From positions 7,068,001 to 7,132,000 of the forward strand of contig NC_135059.1 in the NCBI RefSeq assembly GCF_051014685.1: DNA of 64,000 nucleotides, read 5' to 3'. This stretch comes from Ptiloglossa arizonensis (lineage: Eukaryota > Arthropoda > Insecta > Hymenoptera > Colletidae). Under the pieces are notes generated by a model. That model was not told the origin of the DNA and did no database searches. It saw only the letters and a list, made by a program, of their open reading frames with translations. Position numbers and translations under genes: made by a program. Positions 1-11,782 of this stretch are shown one piece after another; position 1 is the stretch's first letter, and each line of letters begins with the position of its first letter.

Positions 1-2839
1 AAGAATTTGCGATTCGTAGTGCACAGATTTTTTACTTTCCTCAATTGTGTACGAAACACTGTTCCTCGCCTAAAATACCCATAAACGGAACTGCTTCGAA
101 AATGGCGAGCATCGATTAACACCCGCCGTTGTTCCCACTGATCGTTTGGTACCGCGCGCGTAACGATCAGGTTCCAACGAAAACGTACAACCCCCATCGA
201 CGTAAACTCGAAGGAGTAACCTGGCGATCCTCTCAGAAAACCGATTTCCACGGTTCGATTAAAATTTCTAAAGGCGCGTTCCACGTAGGAACCGCGGCGA
301 ATCCCGTGTCCCTTTACGCCGCTCGTAACTCAATTAACCGTTGGGAAGTTAACCGTCCATTAGTGAAACACGAGGACTACGCGCTCGCGCGCACTAGCGT
401 GCACACGCGCTCACGAACTTCCTGTTAATTTCGTGGAGTTTGATCGCGGGCAACCGAGTGTCGGACCGACCATTCGATCGATCGATTAACGTCGTTCGCG
501 GCTAGGACCTCTCCCCGCCCCCCTTCCCCCTCTTTTTTGTTTGATTTTTCTTTTTTTCTTATTTTCGAGTTAACCCGAGGACACCGTCGCCTACGTCGGT
601 TTGCTCTGCTTTTTGGCGCCAACTTTTTCGCTTAAAATAACTCGCCTTAACCCAATTGTTTCTCATTAAGTCCTCCGCGGCCCCTTTCTTTTTGTCATCG
701 CTAACTTTTCACTCGAACGGGCACGGCTGGAGTAGTTGTCCCCGTGTGGACAACCACCGTTGTGCAGCAGGCTGGGAATCCTGGTGGATGGACACGGTTC
801 GATTAATTTCCACGCGGAACTGTTTCCAGGTTTGCGAAGCGACGATAGGGGGTGGGCTGGGGTGAGGAGTCGAGGGTGGATGAAATGTGAGAAATTTACG
901 GGGGCGGTTATTAATTGCCCTTTAACGAGGGGCGAATCTCGAGCGTAAAACGGGGGAAAAAGTGTCACAGGAACGTAACCTCTCCGCGCTTTATTTTTCG
1001 AGTTACGACGCTTTGAAGATAATGGTCGTTGCCGCGCACTTTTGCCGCGTGGCCGCCATTTTAACGTACACACGTGCTTGGTTTATTGTTTCAGATGGAA
1101 TATCAGAGTAGCCTAGCGTCGAGAGCCCCGGGAGTTTCCGACGCGTTTGTTTCATCGATCGTTTTTAAAGAAATCGTAATATTAGGCTGTTAGGTCAGGT
1201 TACAACGTACAGTGGCCAATGATTCTTTGTATTATCGTAGCTTAAGGATTAAGGTTTACGCGACCCGTGACCGCGTAATATTTTTCCTAGTTTACGTTTT
1301 CCTTTTATTTTTAACACGGATTCGCGCAGGACTGGAAATACGAATTGTTCGCTGTTTGATTTTTCTATTTGATTGTTTCGCCGGAAATTGATCCTCGAAA
1401 TTGACGGAAACGGGTTCCCCTATTAAATATAGTTCGACAGGGCAGCTTTTGTAGCTGTTATTACTGGAATCGATACTTTATAAATATTAAACTTTCATTA
1501 TGGTGATTTATTGAATGAATTAGTATCGATTGTGGTTCAAATTGGAGAACGAGGTGGCACAGAAATAGAAGTCGCGGTAGTTGCAGTTGCTCTTTGATCG
1601 CGATGAAAATGAAATTCAAGTGCTTTGATAACTGCAGCGGTAATTAACTTAATTATTATATATACTAAATAATTGATCAAATATAAACAGAAATCCTATC
1701 TTCGGTATACTGACCTTGCATAATTTAATATTAACAAACCCGGGTTATTTATTTAATCCCGTGAAATTATTCATGCACCTGTATTAGGAAACACATTTCT
1801 GTGGCGATAAATTATTAAACAATGTGAAATTAATCCTTATTCAAAATTTAACACCGTAACCTTGTGTTTAATTCATTATACTTACTCATTATAAAGCCAG
1901 TATATAATAATTGTTGGTAATTGTTTGTATTGTCCGAATCTAACAATAATTAATTTCCATAAATTAACTGTCCCACTTTTGGAATTTATACAAGGTCACG
2001 AATCGGTAACTGTAAATAGTCGATCGCCTTATATTTTTCAACAATCGATTACATTCTCGATAAATACCAACAAATTCTAACCTGTGAAAACGTATACAAC
2101 GGGAGACCATAAACCACGTTGAAAAATGACCAAATTTGAACAAATATTAAATTCTCGTTGTTCGATAACTGACCATTAAAGTAACACGATTCGTAATAGA
2201 AATTTATTAATAATTTCGCTTAATCGTACAGTCGATACAGTCTGCTAAATATTACATTGTCCAACAAAATTATTGAAACACGTTTGCGTGAATTCTTGGC
2301 TTCGCGAACTTTCCGGAAGCACCCGAAGCGCTGTAAAATTGTTTGCAGAAATACCGGACATTGACGTAACGTAAACATAGTCCGTGGAAAGTAAAAAATG
2401 TTTGATGGGCGATCGTCGAATTCCTTGTGGAAAAAAAAATACCACTTTATTAAAAGTACAAACGTCCCTAGGCAAACGTTTGTCACCATTACAAACATTT
2501 ATGCCTCGCGATAAAAGGATTAATGCTCGGTAGTTTTGTTCGCCGAGACGGACAAGTTCCGTTTTTTTTATTTTATTTTCGCCCCAAGGCCGGGAAAGTT
2601 CACCCCGCGTGTGTGCGGGTGCTTGCAAACCTGGGGGGGTTGAACGCAGGGGGTATGCGTGCAAAAGGGCTCGTCCTTGCGCGTGCGTGGTTCGTTCCAT
2701 CCCTGGATAAACCGCGTCCTGTGTGTCTCCTCTGGAATATCGCGCGAGATTTATCGTATATTACTCCCTGCGATTCAGATCCCGTGATTTGTCCGTTCCT
2801 ACCGAGGTACCGACCGAATCGTGCTCTCTATCTTCCACG
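1..2839. other. Upstream sequence without recognised gene
   Basis: 1-1080 is moderately GC-rich with several short overlapping ORFs of no recognisable content, and a pyrimidine-rich TTTTTTGTTTGATTTTTC tract near 533. 1081-2500 is AT-rich and stop-rich. 2520-2720 is GC/G-rich (run of seven G near 2632). No domain, RNA or transposon end is seen. Confidence 0.4.
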
Positions 2840-3035
2840 AAGAAGTTCATAAACCCTCTTAGATCGAACATCGTGCGGATGAAAAATACCGAATCCCTGT
2901 TTTCGAATATTCTCTTCCACGATGAGAACAAACGGAGGCTTATGAAACGATCGTATCGTTAGAAACCCACCCGAATCGTACATCGCGGGGATGAAAAATA
3001 TCGAATCCGAGTTTTTGATATATTTTTACGAGGTG
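2840..3035. repeat. Diverged local duplication, ~118-bp period
   Basis: CATCGTGCGGATGAAAAATACCGAATCC (about 2870) and CATCGCGGGGATGAAAAATATCGAATCC (about 2983) anchor two short copies; the flanking CCGAATCGT blocks also match. Non-coding. Confidence 0.6.
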
Positions 3036-3329
3036 CACGATTGTATCGCAACAATTCGTATCGATCAGAATTGAAATTAATCAATTTTTCGTATTTCGAA
3101 TATCGTTCGTAGCGAATAAATTTTCGAGATCGAGAGAAAAAACGAGGGATGACACGGCCAATCCAATCGAGTTGAATTTATCGGAGAAGGCCAAGATCGT
3201 TCGAATTAACGAGCTCTCTTCGTACTTTCCGAAAAATCTTGCATCCTCTACACCGAGCGCAAAAGGAAATCGTTCGAGGGGTTGGGAATAAAGATGAATG
3301 CTTCGCTGTTCGATTACGAGCTACCCACG

Positions 3330-3600
3330 TCTACCGGTACCTCGTTAATCATCTTTAATTGAATGGATACGTTATTTGAATCGGAGTGTCCCCTTTCGAT
3401 CTCGTCCAAAGTGTTTTGTGATCGTTCTCAGATACGAACACCACGGGGGTGAATCGCTACGGATTCTTTTGTGGTAAGGAAATATTTCAGAGTCTCTTCC
3501 ATGGTCCTACACCGAAACCTCGTTAATTCTGATTAATTGGACGGACATGTTGTTCGAAATTCCTCTACCCGAGGTCACCCTCTGTGGGCGGGAGTTGAGA
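3330..3600. repeat. Diverged local duplication, ~175-bp period
   Basis: ACCGGTACCTCGTTAATCATCTTTAATTG (about 3335) and ACCGAAACCTCGTTAATTCTGATTAATTG (about 3511) head two copies that share GGAYRYGTTRTTYGAA downstream. Similarity is modest. Confidence 0.5.
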
Positions 3601-4009
3601 ACACATCCACAATGATCCCCTGCCTGTTGTAAGAGGCAACCGAAAGGGGTCAAACATCAGTCAGCAGCGATACAAACTTAATCGAGGAAGAATATTTGAA
3701 AACGTTTAAGGGAGGATCGTTTGGGTAATCGTTGCAATTATCTCGCGCAAAGTTCAAGGTATACGAATGTGAACTTCGTTAGCCGTATTTATTCACTTTT
3801 AAATGATCGTTTTTTAAGTGATCAGAGTTTAACAACTATAGGGAATATTGTATCGTTTTAAACGTATCGTGTATCTCTGGTGCAAAGATTGTCTGTTTCT
3901 TCGTGTAGTGAGCCTTCGAAAAGTTTGGAAATAGCTGCATTAGGTTCAAGGTATACATAAATATGCGCGCTGAAATAACTAAAGTACTTTTTAACTAAGT
4001 AAAAACAAG

Positions 4010-4400
4010 TACCGTATGGAAGTCCTATGTACCTTGGTTTTCGAGTTATGGACGATCGAAGAAAGTGTTGCGACGAAAGTCGACAATGTATTGCGTAAAG
4101 AAGTTGACGTCTGGAAGTAATCAAGAATTGTATCAGATCGTGGTATATATGTATATAACATAAATAAAAATTGCCAGTCGCTGTCTGGATTCTCCCATAA
4201 CACGGTACCACATTCCCTTTGATCCAGGATTCGTCCTTCTAGCTCCTAGCTATACACGATTTACGAGAAAGGACACAAAGTAGATTTGGAACTATTCGTG
4301 GAACACCTGGAATTTTCGTAAGGTGTGCAGTAACACGTGTCGAGGCACGACTTTGAACATTTTCTTTAATCGTTTACAATTCGAAAAGCAAGATATACAG
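4010..4400. repeat. Inverted copies of a dispersed repeat around 4.0-4.4 kb
   Basis: CTTGGTTTTCGAGTTATGGACGATCGAAG (from 4032) recurs inverted and diverged at about 4270-4400, and in direct orientation at 33885-34010. The latter alignment extends over about 120 bases and includes CCAGGTGT and the GAATAGTT block. The arrangement suggests an old inverted-repeat transposon with the 4398-4629 MITE abutting it. Confidence 0.5.
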
Positions 4401-4629
4401 AATGATTCGTAAATACCTGTCCAAATTTAAGGGACGAATACACACACACACCGATGTAAGCAAAATACGTTATACGAACGTATTTTCCACGTGTCTTACT
4501 TTTCGAGTCACGAATTGTAAAGAACATTACGAATAGTATAGGACATATACGTTCGTAAAACATTTTTATTTATTTTTGGTGTGTAGATTCGTTCCCTGAA
4601 ATACGGACGTACATTTATAAATCACCCTA
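4398..4629. mobile_element. ~232-bp MITE with ~43-bp imperfect terminal inverted repeats
   Basis: The left end CAGAATGATTCGTAAATACC...GGGACGAAT and the inverse of the right end TAGGGTGATTTATAAATG...GGGAACGAAT match over about 43 bases with several mismatches. TA dinucleotides flank both ends. A perfect 9-bp hairpin (AAAATACGT, 7-nt loop, ACGTATTTT) lies at 4462-4486. No coding sequence is present. Confidence 0.65.
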
Positions 4630-4639
4630 TACAGACCAT

Positions 4640-6302
4640 ACGTTCATACATTTTTTACTCACCTTGGTGTGTTTTACCTCCCTGAAGATATAGACACGTG
4701 TTTTCTGAAACATCCGGTTTAATAATCCTCTTGGGGCCGGAAGAAGAACGCATATTTTTCGGAGAAATTAGTCGGAGGTGAAGCTTCTCAATTGAGTAAC
4801 AGCAATGGCCGTTTAATGTACCCGTCGGAAGAATAACCGACGCGTAAAGTGCATTGTATGCAGTTATCTTATTTATATCCACATGCACGTGAGAAGACAA
4901 CGGGGAAGCGTGCGGTTGAATTAAAAAAACAAAAAAAATAGAAAAGAAAATGTAATTATCTCGAAAGAATCGCTACGCGGTGCACCATCGTCGTGGCCCC
5001 ATTTTGCGTTCGTTGGCATGGGATAAGCGTTTATATTTTGCAATTACCTGTTTTCTGCTGGCCCACCGCGAACGAACTCTCGCGAGTAATTAACATTTCT
5101 GCTCGTTCCGATACCGGGCCATGTGCAGTCAAAGCTGCTGCACCGAGCATTGCGAGCAACGTTCTTCGGAAATCGGAAAATATAACAAAATCGCGTAACA
5201 GTAACATTTATTTTCAATCGTGGCTTTCTTCGTATCAATAGATATTGAAAAATAGCAAAAATTCTTATCCGGTCTGCAATAATTTCGAGCAATGTGCAAT
5301 AGATGCAATGTGCAGTTTCACGTTGTTTCTTCGGTGAGTGTTACAATCTGCATTGCAAAATGAAATTATTATTCGTGGTAGAACGAAGCAGGGTGTGATT
5401 TTACGTGAGAAAATTAGAAAAAAAATTTGGTTGAAGGTTCTTTTTTATCCGAGGCTTTAAAGTTTGGTCCACTTTGTACAAACTTCAAGGATGTACGTTA
5501 TATATTTGTAAATAATCTTAACGTAGGTATAACAGGATAAGAAACTAACAAAAATTATTTCAGAAATCGCATTCATGTAGAAGTAAATAGTATTATTTGG
5601 TCCCCCGTAATATTACCCGTTGAGAGAACACGAGAGGGCAAGAACGTGATATAAATCAGAATTATGGTGTTGCAAAGTAAAGGATTGAAAGCATAGTTGA
5701 AACAAATTCGGCAAAAATTCTTCGGGCGAAAATAAAAAGAAAAGGAATTTTTTTTTCTTTACAAAATTCTTCTCGTCAATGGATCAATTTTCTTTATTTT
5801 TGCCCCATTTGGAATTCCTATTCGAGGAAACACTTATTGACAAATGAAACAGAGTAATGAAAATCTTCCTCGAGGTAATTCTTCTCGATATTTAATCGAT
5901 GTTTAACGGAAGCTTATGTACAGGGTGGGTGGAAAATCGTAGTACAATAAAGCAAGAGGTTATTTTATATAATCAAGTAAAGAAATAATATATACGTATG
6001 TATGTACACTTTTGTATCGAATTGTTCGAGTGTCATCGATAGTTAATCGTATCAACCCCGTCGCTACACCAGCTCAATGACGTAATCATTAATACCGATA
6101 TCGATTCATAAACACTGTTAGAGATATCGAACCCGTATTCAAATTGGTATAGTAAGATGTACCTATTTATTGACATTTCCAGCAGTATCGATATAATTCA
6201 AATATCAAGTGTCATCGGGACCTCAACGAGACATCGTTGTAGCTAGTCTACTATCAAAGTTGTAGATTATTCGAATAACTTTGAATAAATCTTTATCTGA
6301 AT
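4640..6302. other. AT-rich sequence, nothing recognised
   Basis: Short ORFs only, with no recognisable protein. A terminus-like string TACAGGGTGGGTGGAAAATC at about 5922 could be a decayed transposon end but has no partner. Confidence 0.35.
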
Positions 6303-6385
6303 CAGTGTTTTCCAAAGTAGGAAGCGCAACCACTAGACGGAATGCCTTAGAATCCAAGGGGGATACGGAAGAGAACTTTTAAAGT
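6303..6385. repeat. Possible hAT-like terminal relic
   Basis: CAGTGTTTTCCAAAGTAGGAAGCGCAACC resembles the CAGTGTTTCTCAAACTGGGGCGCGACC-type termini of hAT transposons. It mirrors, inverted, the sequence ending at 28874. It is heavily diverged; no 8-bp target duplication or partner end was found. Confidence 0.32.
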
Positions 6386-6949
6386 CGAGAAATGTGAATA
6401 ATTGAACTATCCCTCTCTAGTAATACATTGATCATCGAAGTTTAACCGTTGAAGTATAGTTTTCTTATATCGACTTAAATCTACCAATTGTTTCGGGTGC
6501 ACTGTTTCCTTTCGGAACCGGTTCTTTCCAAAAAGTTCGCAAACGAGCGATCTAGATAATTAATAAAAACTTTTATTATTCTTCGCTCAGTGTTCTTCTC
6601 GAGTCACTTTTTCTTTCGATAATCTCAGAAACGTTGAACCTTCGTTATATTTATTTTTCGACAAATTAGCTCAGTTCGAAGCGGTGCATAGTCGTTCGCT
6701 TCTCCCGATACTTTCGAATTCGCCGTAAAATGATAAGTTTCTTTTCGAAATGAACATCGATCGAATCTCGAGGAAGATTTTCCATACTGTGTTTCACTTT
6801 CTTTTATTGAATTCTTTCGTTGAATTCTTTATCTAAAATAAAGAAAACAAAGAAAATAAATAGAGAAAATAGAAAAAATAGAGTGAATAGAGTAACTAGA
6901 GAAAAGTGATTCATCGGCGTTGGATCGAAATTCTCGATTGTGGAAAAAG

Positions 6950-7320
6950 CGTGTGTCGCGACTCGCGAGGGGCTTGCGAGCGTGGCAATCGAGCGGTTAA
7001 ATAATATTCGCGGCGTACCGCTAATGGAAGCCAGGAGTACGGTTTTTGCGTAGGACGTGGAAATGCAGGCCGTGTCCTGGCTGGCGCAGGCGCGTGTACG
7101 TTTGCCCGGCATCGGATCCTGGCACGCTTCGACCACCCCTGCGAACATCCGGCCGAGATTTATCGCGTCAATTCCTTCGTCGCCTTTCAGCCGAAATAGC
7201 GACACATTGTTCCGCGTCTCGACGACCCGCTGAAAAATCGCACCCTCCTCGATTCCTGGCTCGGCTTTAATCAATTTTCGACCCTTTTGAATCGTGCCTC
7301 CGCGATACGCCGCCCGAAAC
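6950..7320. other. GC-rich island in AT-rich surroundings, candidate conserved non-coding element
   Basis: A sharp rise in GC and CpG between AT-rich flanks. Two ORFs (minus strand 172 codons, plus strand 74) overlap it, but the translation lacks any motif and its low-GC end is just Phe/Leu-rich. An unrecognised exon cannot be excluded. Confidence 0.3.
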
Positions 7321-7681
7321 ACACGATTTTTCAGAGAGGGTCACCGCACCGCGCGAGCGCAGAGGACTCAGGTGTCGTGAAACCCTCCCCGGTGTTATTT
7401 TTATTTTACATTTTTTTCTCTCCGTTTCTATCGGTCCGGGGAAAATGCTTCGAACAAGATTTAGGGGGACTTTCTTTTTTACCTTCTGCTTCCCGATTGT
7501 TTCGAAGCTTTGCAATCTATTTGCGAATTTTAGGCGAGATTCTATGAAAGGATTTTTCAATACTTCGAAAACCGTTTCGAAACCCGTAGAGGTAAACGAA
7601 CGGGTAGCAATATTTTCCTTCATTTTTATGGAGCCAGTAATACCTCGATTCGATATCAGATTTTCGCAGACCTATTTAGGC

Positions 7682-8880
7682 CAGTGATCTCTAAACTGTT
7701 TCGGAGATACAGTTTCTAAACGCGAAAGAGAATACTCGTCCTCGTGATTTACGAACGATACGGTTTCGTTGTGTTTGTTTTAATTAATTTTCAATTAAAT
7801 TGTTTTTTTCTTATTTCGATCGATCTCAATGGTTTATTCATCGAGTACAACGAATCATTTAACGAATACCTACGGGTAAATTAAACGTTCGAAAAGTTTC
7901 GCATTTATAAATAAATTATATTTATTGTACCACGTATTGGAGATGATGCAATGCGATACATAAAAATTGTTAAACATTCGGGATATTTGTGAAATTCGTT
8001 TCAATTGAAATTAAGGGATGATGATGTCTATTAAATTAAGTAAACGATACATTTCGAATGATGTATTCCTGTAGTTGTTAAACTACGACGATCGATTATT
8101 AGAAACAGATGCTCGTTAGTTTTGCACGATTTCTATATTTAACAAATTCTTTCGCGCCCTTCTTAGATTCCAAGGCGCCCTCCGTTTTAAATAATACTAA
8201 TTTACGTTAATAAGTAAAGATTATTCGGGTAAAGAAATTTTTTCATAGTAGAATACTCGCTCTTCTGACATTGATCGTTTTGTATTTCAAGTGAAGTGAC
8301 AAAAGAAATCGTAAAAGAAATGAGAAAGTAGTGTAAACGAACGTTTACACGAAATGTTTACAAATTCCAATCTTTTTCGCTGACATTTTCCTAACACGTC
8401 AGGTGTTGTAACAACAGGAGAAAAATAATTTAACGTAACAGCAGTACATTGATTTCTGGGCGATTAATTAGGTTCTCCTCGAACGACTCGTGCAAGCCAA
8501 ACGAGAAATCGATACAGTGCAAATTTGCAAGATTGCACATTTTAATTATTAGACGAGTGTTGGTACAAGCAGCGGATAAAATAGATAATATTTATTTTAC
8601 ATCGTGGAAAACGCTGTAACACTTTTCTTTCATTTTTAAATGGAATTTTATATCGCGTCGGAGCGTGTGTAATTTATACCAAGTAGCACATGTTTTATAT
8701 TTACTTCCATCGAACGAGATTTAGAGGTATCTGTTCCTCGTACTTTTTTTTTAATTTTTTTTCCTTCAATTATTTTGAGTATTCGATGACCTACACCGAT
8801 ATTTTTGCTCAATTGTACTCACCCCTGTTTGAAGTTTAATCTCGTAAGTAATTCCAACAACCAAGGGTCGTTGACGTAGT
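7682..8880. other. AT-rich intergenic sequence
   Basis: A weak hAT-like string CAGTGATCTCTAAACTGTTTCGG at 7682 starts the stretch. Otherwise homopolymer-rich AT sequence with no coding or RNA signal. Confidence 0.3.
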
Positions 8881-9210
8881 TCATCTGTTTTAAATGCAAA
8901 CAAGGCGCCACCGCATATCATTACTACGCCATTCGTCATACGCGGGTATCAATTAAACAATATTTCATATCTGGAAGGGGCTTTATTACATAATATTCCG
9001 GGTATAATAATTATACTATTTTCACATTTGTGAGTTACTTGCGGCATTATTCACGTCAACCGGGCGTCTAATACCTTTATTTACAGCGAATTTTGCGTCT
9101 GCGTGTCTCGATATGATAACTATGTATTTAAAACGTCACCAGATATTCCGTGCACTGTAGCGGCACGACCACGACGACGCCCATAAAGATCTGGCCATTA
9201 ATCAAGATGT
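8880..9210. other. Compact mixed-composition block, candidate regulatory element
   Basis: Contains closely spaced homeodomain-type strings (TTTATTAC, ATTAAAC, CCATTAATC) with CpG-containing sequence, in an AT-rich region about 6 kb upstream of exon 1. Judged only by texture. Confidence 0.25.
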
Positions 9211-9837
9211 TCGATATATAAAAAAGAAAATGCACTTTCGCCTATCAATATTCATTTCGGGCAGAAAATCGTATAAGACTTTTCTGCTCCTTTCATTGAG
9301 ATCGTTGAGCCAATATATCGTTACTCGATCGATGGAGGGATCCTTCGAAAACTGAAGGTTTAATATCGTTTATCTTGAAAACGGGGAGGCAACGGACGTC
9401 CGAATAGAGAATGTGTTTTAAACAGCTCGCGGGAGGATGTATAATTTTTACTCCGCGACTCATTGGAAAAGAATGTTTCCATTTCGAATCCTCCGGTCGT
9501 GAGTTCGATCCGTTACGACGAGTTTTTTTTCCTTCGTTCTTTGCCTGAAAATTACTAGAGGACGTCTTTGCGTGCACGCAGCCAAACGTGCGCCGATAGC
9601 GCAATCGCGAAACGGTACAACTAGTGCAACCCCCGGTGCGGTCATAATTGCATGCACACGCGACGATAACTGCAGCAGCTTGTTATTGCGGTTCCACGGT
9701 TTAACGCGATTCCGTTTGTTTACGCATTTATCTGGCCATTCTTCCTTCCCGATACCACCGTCGACCGTGCAAGTTTTTCGATTGGACGCGACCGAGACAT
9801 CGTTTCGCGTAACTTTCTCACGGTGTTTGTGTCCCTC

Positions 9838-10095
9838 TTTTGCAAATCAACAAATCCGAAACGATTTCAAAAAAAGAATGGAACCTTTCAGCTGGTGCAG
9901 AAATTGATAAAATCCAGAAATTGAAAATAGTAGTTTACTCACTTTGTTCCTTTAGTGCTTCTATTTTGCAAATCGACACACCTGGAACGATTCTGAAAGG
10001 AGAAAGAAGCTTTTTAATTGACGTAGGAGTTAATACGAACAAAAATAATATGTTTATTTTTTTTTCATTTACAAATCAATACGTTTGGAACGATT
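9838..10095. repeat. Three diverged copies of a TTGCAAATCAACA...GGAACGATTT motif
   Basis: TTTGCAAATCAACAAATCCGAAACGATTTC (9840), TTGCAAATCGACACACCTGGAACGATTC (9965) and TTACAAATCAATACGTTTGGAACGATTTC (10069) are spaced 104-125 bases apart. They are short shared anchors in otherwise diverged AT-rich sequence. Confidence 0.5.
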
Positions 10096-10199
10096 TCAAC
10101 CGTAAACTATTTTCGGTTCGATTATACATTCAGTGTCTTGGGTCAGAAATGTCTCGAGTGTATGGAACTCGTGTTTCGAAGTTTACAATGGAATAAAAA

Positions 10200-11068
10200 T
10201 ACTAAGAAAATACAGGAGCATTTCGCATCTATTATAATAGCTTTAATTGTAGAAGAATTATTTATTTAGGAGAACGTTACACTTCGAGAAAGACCCAAGG
10301 GACGCACTTGAGAAAAATAAGAAGCTTTCTAGTCGATAAAAAATTATATATTGACCAGAATAATTTATTATCATTATTATTGTTACAAACGAAACGAAAT
10401 TTTTAAATACATCGAAATATGGTCGAAAAGACGTATATCATCGTAAACACGGTTGGAGCACATTCACTGTTACAGATCGTTTTTCGTATGTCCGTACAGG
10501 ATTATGTTAAAGAGCTACAAAAAATCTCTATTTCTTAACGATAGGTATAATAATAAAATTGAATATTCTGGCTGCAGGATCCGGGTGTTCGAAATGAAAT
10601 TCGAATAGATCGGGACTTGAAGGAGGGGCAGTTCCCGACTGGACGAAATGGTGCATTGAAATTGAATTGTACGAATATTTTTACTTTTTTAACGATTTTT
10701 CGAGACAATTTCGAAAGAGCAGAGAACCTTCCGTGTCGATTGAAGAATTTATGTCGATGAGAAATTTTTTCGTCTTTTGAATTTCAATCTTTCGTGGAAA
10801 ATTCTTTAATCCTCGCTTGGCAAAAGACGAGTCTCTTTGACCCGTGTTGGCGTTTTAAGTGTAGCTCAGTCTTATCGCTGTAACGTACATAATGATCATG
10901 GAAATACATTTTTGTATGCACATGTCATTACCATCTTTGACGATACTGGGAGAAAACTTCATAGTCAAAATCGATCACCATCGAGTGAACTTTGAAAACA
11001 GAGCTGCTGTATCTGCGTAGAGAATGACGATAAATACAATACAAAGAGTATAAACTGCTCAAATTGTA
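10200..11068. other. AT-rich sequence, nothing recognised
   Basis: No ORF of note and no repeat partner found within the window. Confidence 0.35.
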
Positions 11069-11782
11069 CAGAGTAGCTCAGAATTTAATTGACAAACGAT
11101 CTCGGGATGTTTCATTGGTAAAAATAAGAAAAAGAAGTTCTATAAACGTAGTCGAATGAACGTTTCGTTAAAAAGTTATAACAAAAGTGTGAAATCGCAA
11201 TAAACTTCCTCTTAGTACACTACAGCGTGAAAGTCAGTCGATGACATTTGTGTAATCTGTTTATGTACGTTTTGTTTACTACTCGACATCGTTGAAGGTG
11301 ACAGATGTTACTTTTATCAATCTCTTACTGTTACTACTCTGTTGCAAAATGGCCGTACTTGTCTGTACAAGAGCGACATCGTTGAGAAATTAGGTTAGGT
11401 TGTACAATTAACCGATAATTACCAGTACTAATAGAAGCGACATGAATCGCCTTCAGGTAGTTCAGTAAACTGAATGCGCATAAACACATTTCACAGATAT
11501 CATTTATTTATTAGCTATAATCGTGCCACGAGAAAGTCCGTCGTAATTTTATATTTTTGTTATAACTTTTCAACCGAGCGTTTATTCGTCTATATTTATA
11601 GGTTTTTTTTGTCCTATATCTACTCATAAAATGTACTGGCACCGGTTGGCCGTTAAATTCTGGGACACGGTTATAACTTTTTAACGAAGCGTTTATTCGA
11701 CTATATTTATAGGACTTTTTTTCTTATTTTCACTCATAGAACATATTGGCACTGGTTGATTGTTAAATTCTGGGACACCTTG
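11069..11782. mobile_element. ~714-bp inverted-repeat transposon with ~115-bp arms and a duplicated right arm
   Basis: The left arm (11069-11184) is the inverted counterpart of 11670-11782. The reverse complement of TCGTTAAAAAGTTATAAC recurs, with the TATAGGACTT...CTTATTTT block and the distal AGAATTTAA block. Ends read CAGAGT...CCTTG with TA on both flanks. The right arm is duplicated in tandem (11556-11668 and 11670-11782, period about 110 bp). No transposase is encoded. The arms differ by many substitutions, so the insertion is old. A further end fragment is at about 13470-13545. Confidence 0.7.

Noticed and set aside
1092..1193. TTTATTGTTTCAG followed by an ATG and a 32-codon ORF, resembling an internal exon
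   Set aside because: The acceptor is fair, but the ORF is short, ends in a stop without a donor and resembles nothing; chance is the better explanation.
9478..9515. GTGAGTTCGATCCG resembling a tRNA T-arm
   Set aside because: No A-box or foldable D and anticodon arms at the right distance upstream; the flanks do not pair.
11388..11401. TTAGGTTAGG, the insect telomere unit
   Set aside because: Only two units here and at 55750; too short to be an interstitial telomeric array.
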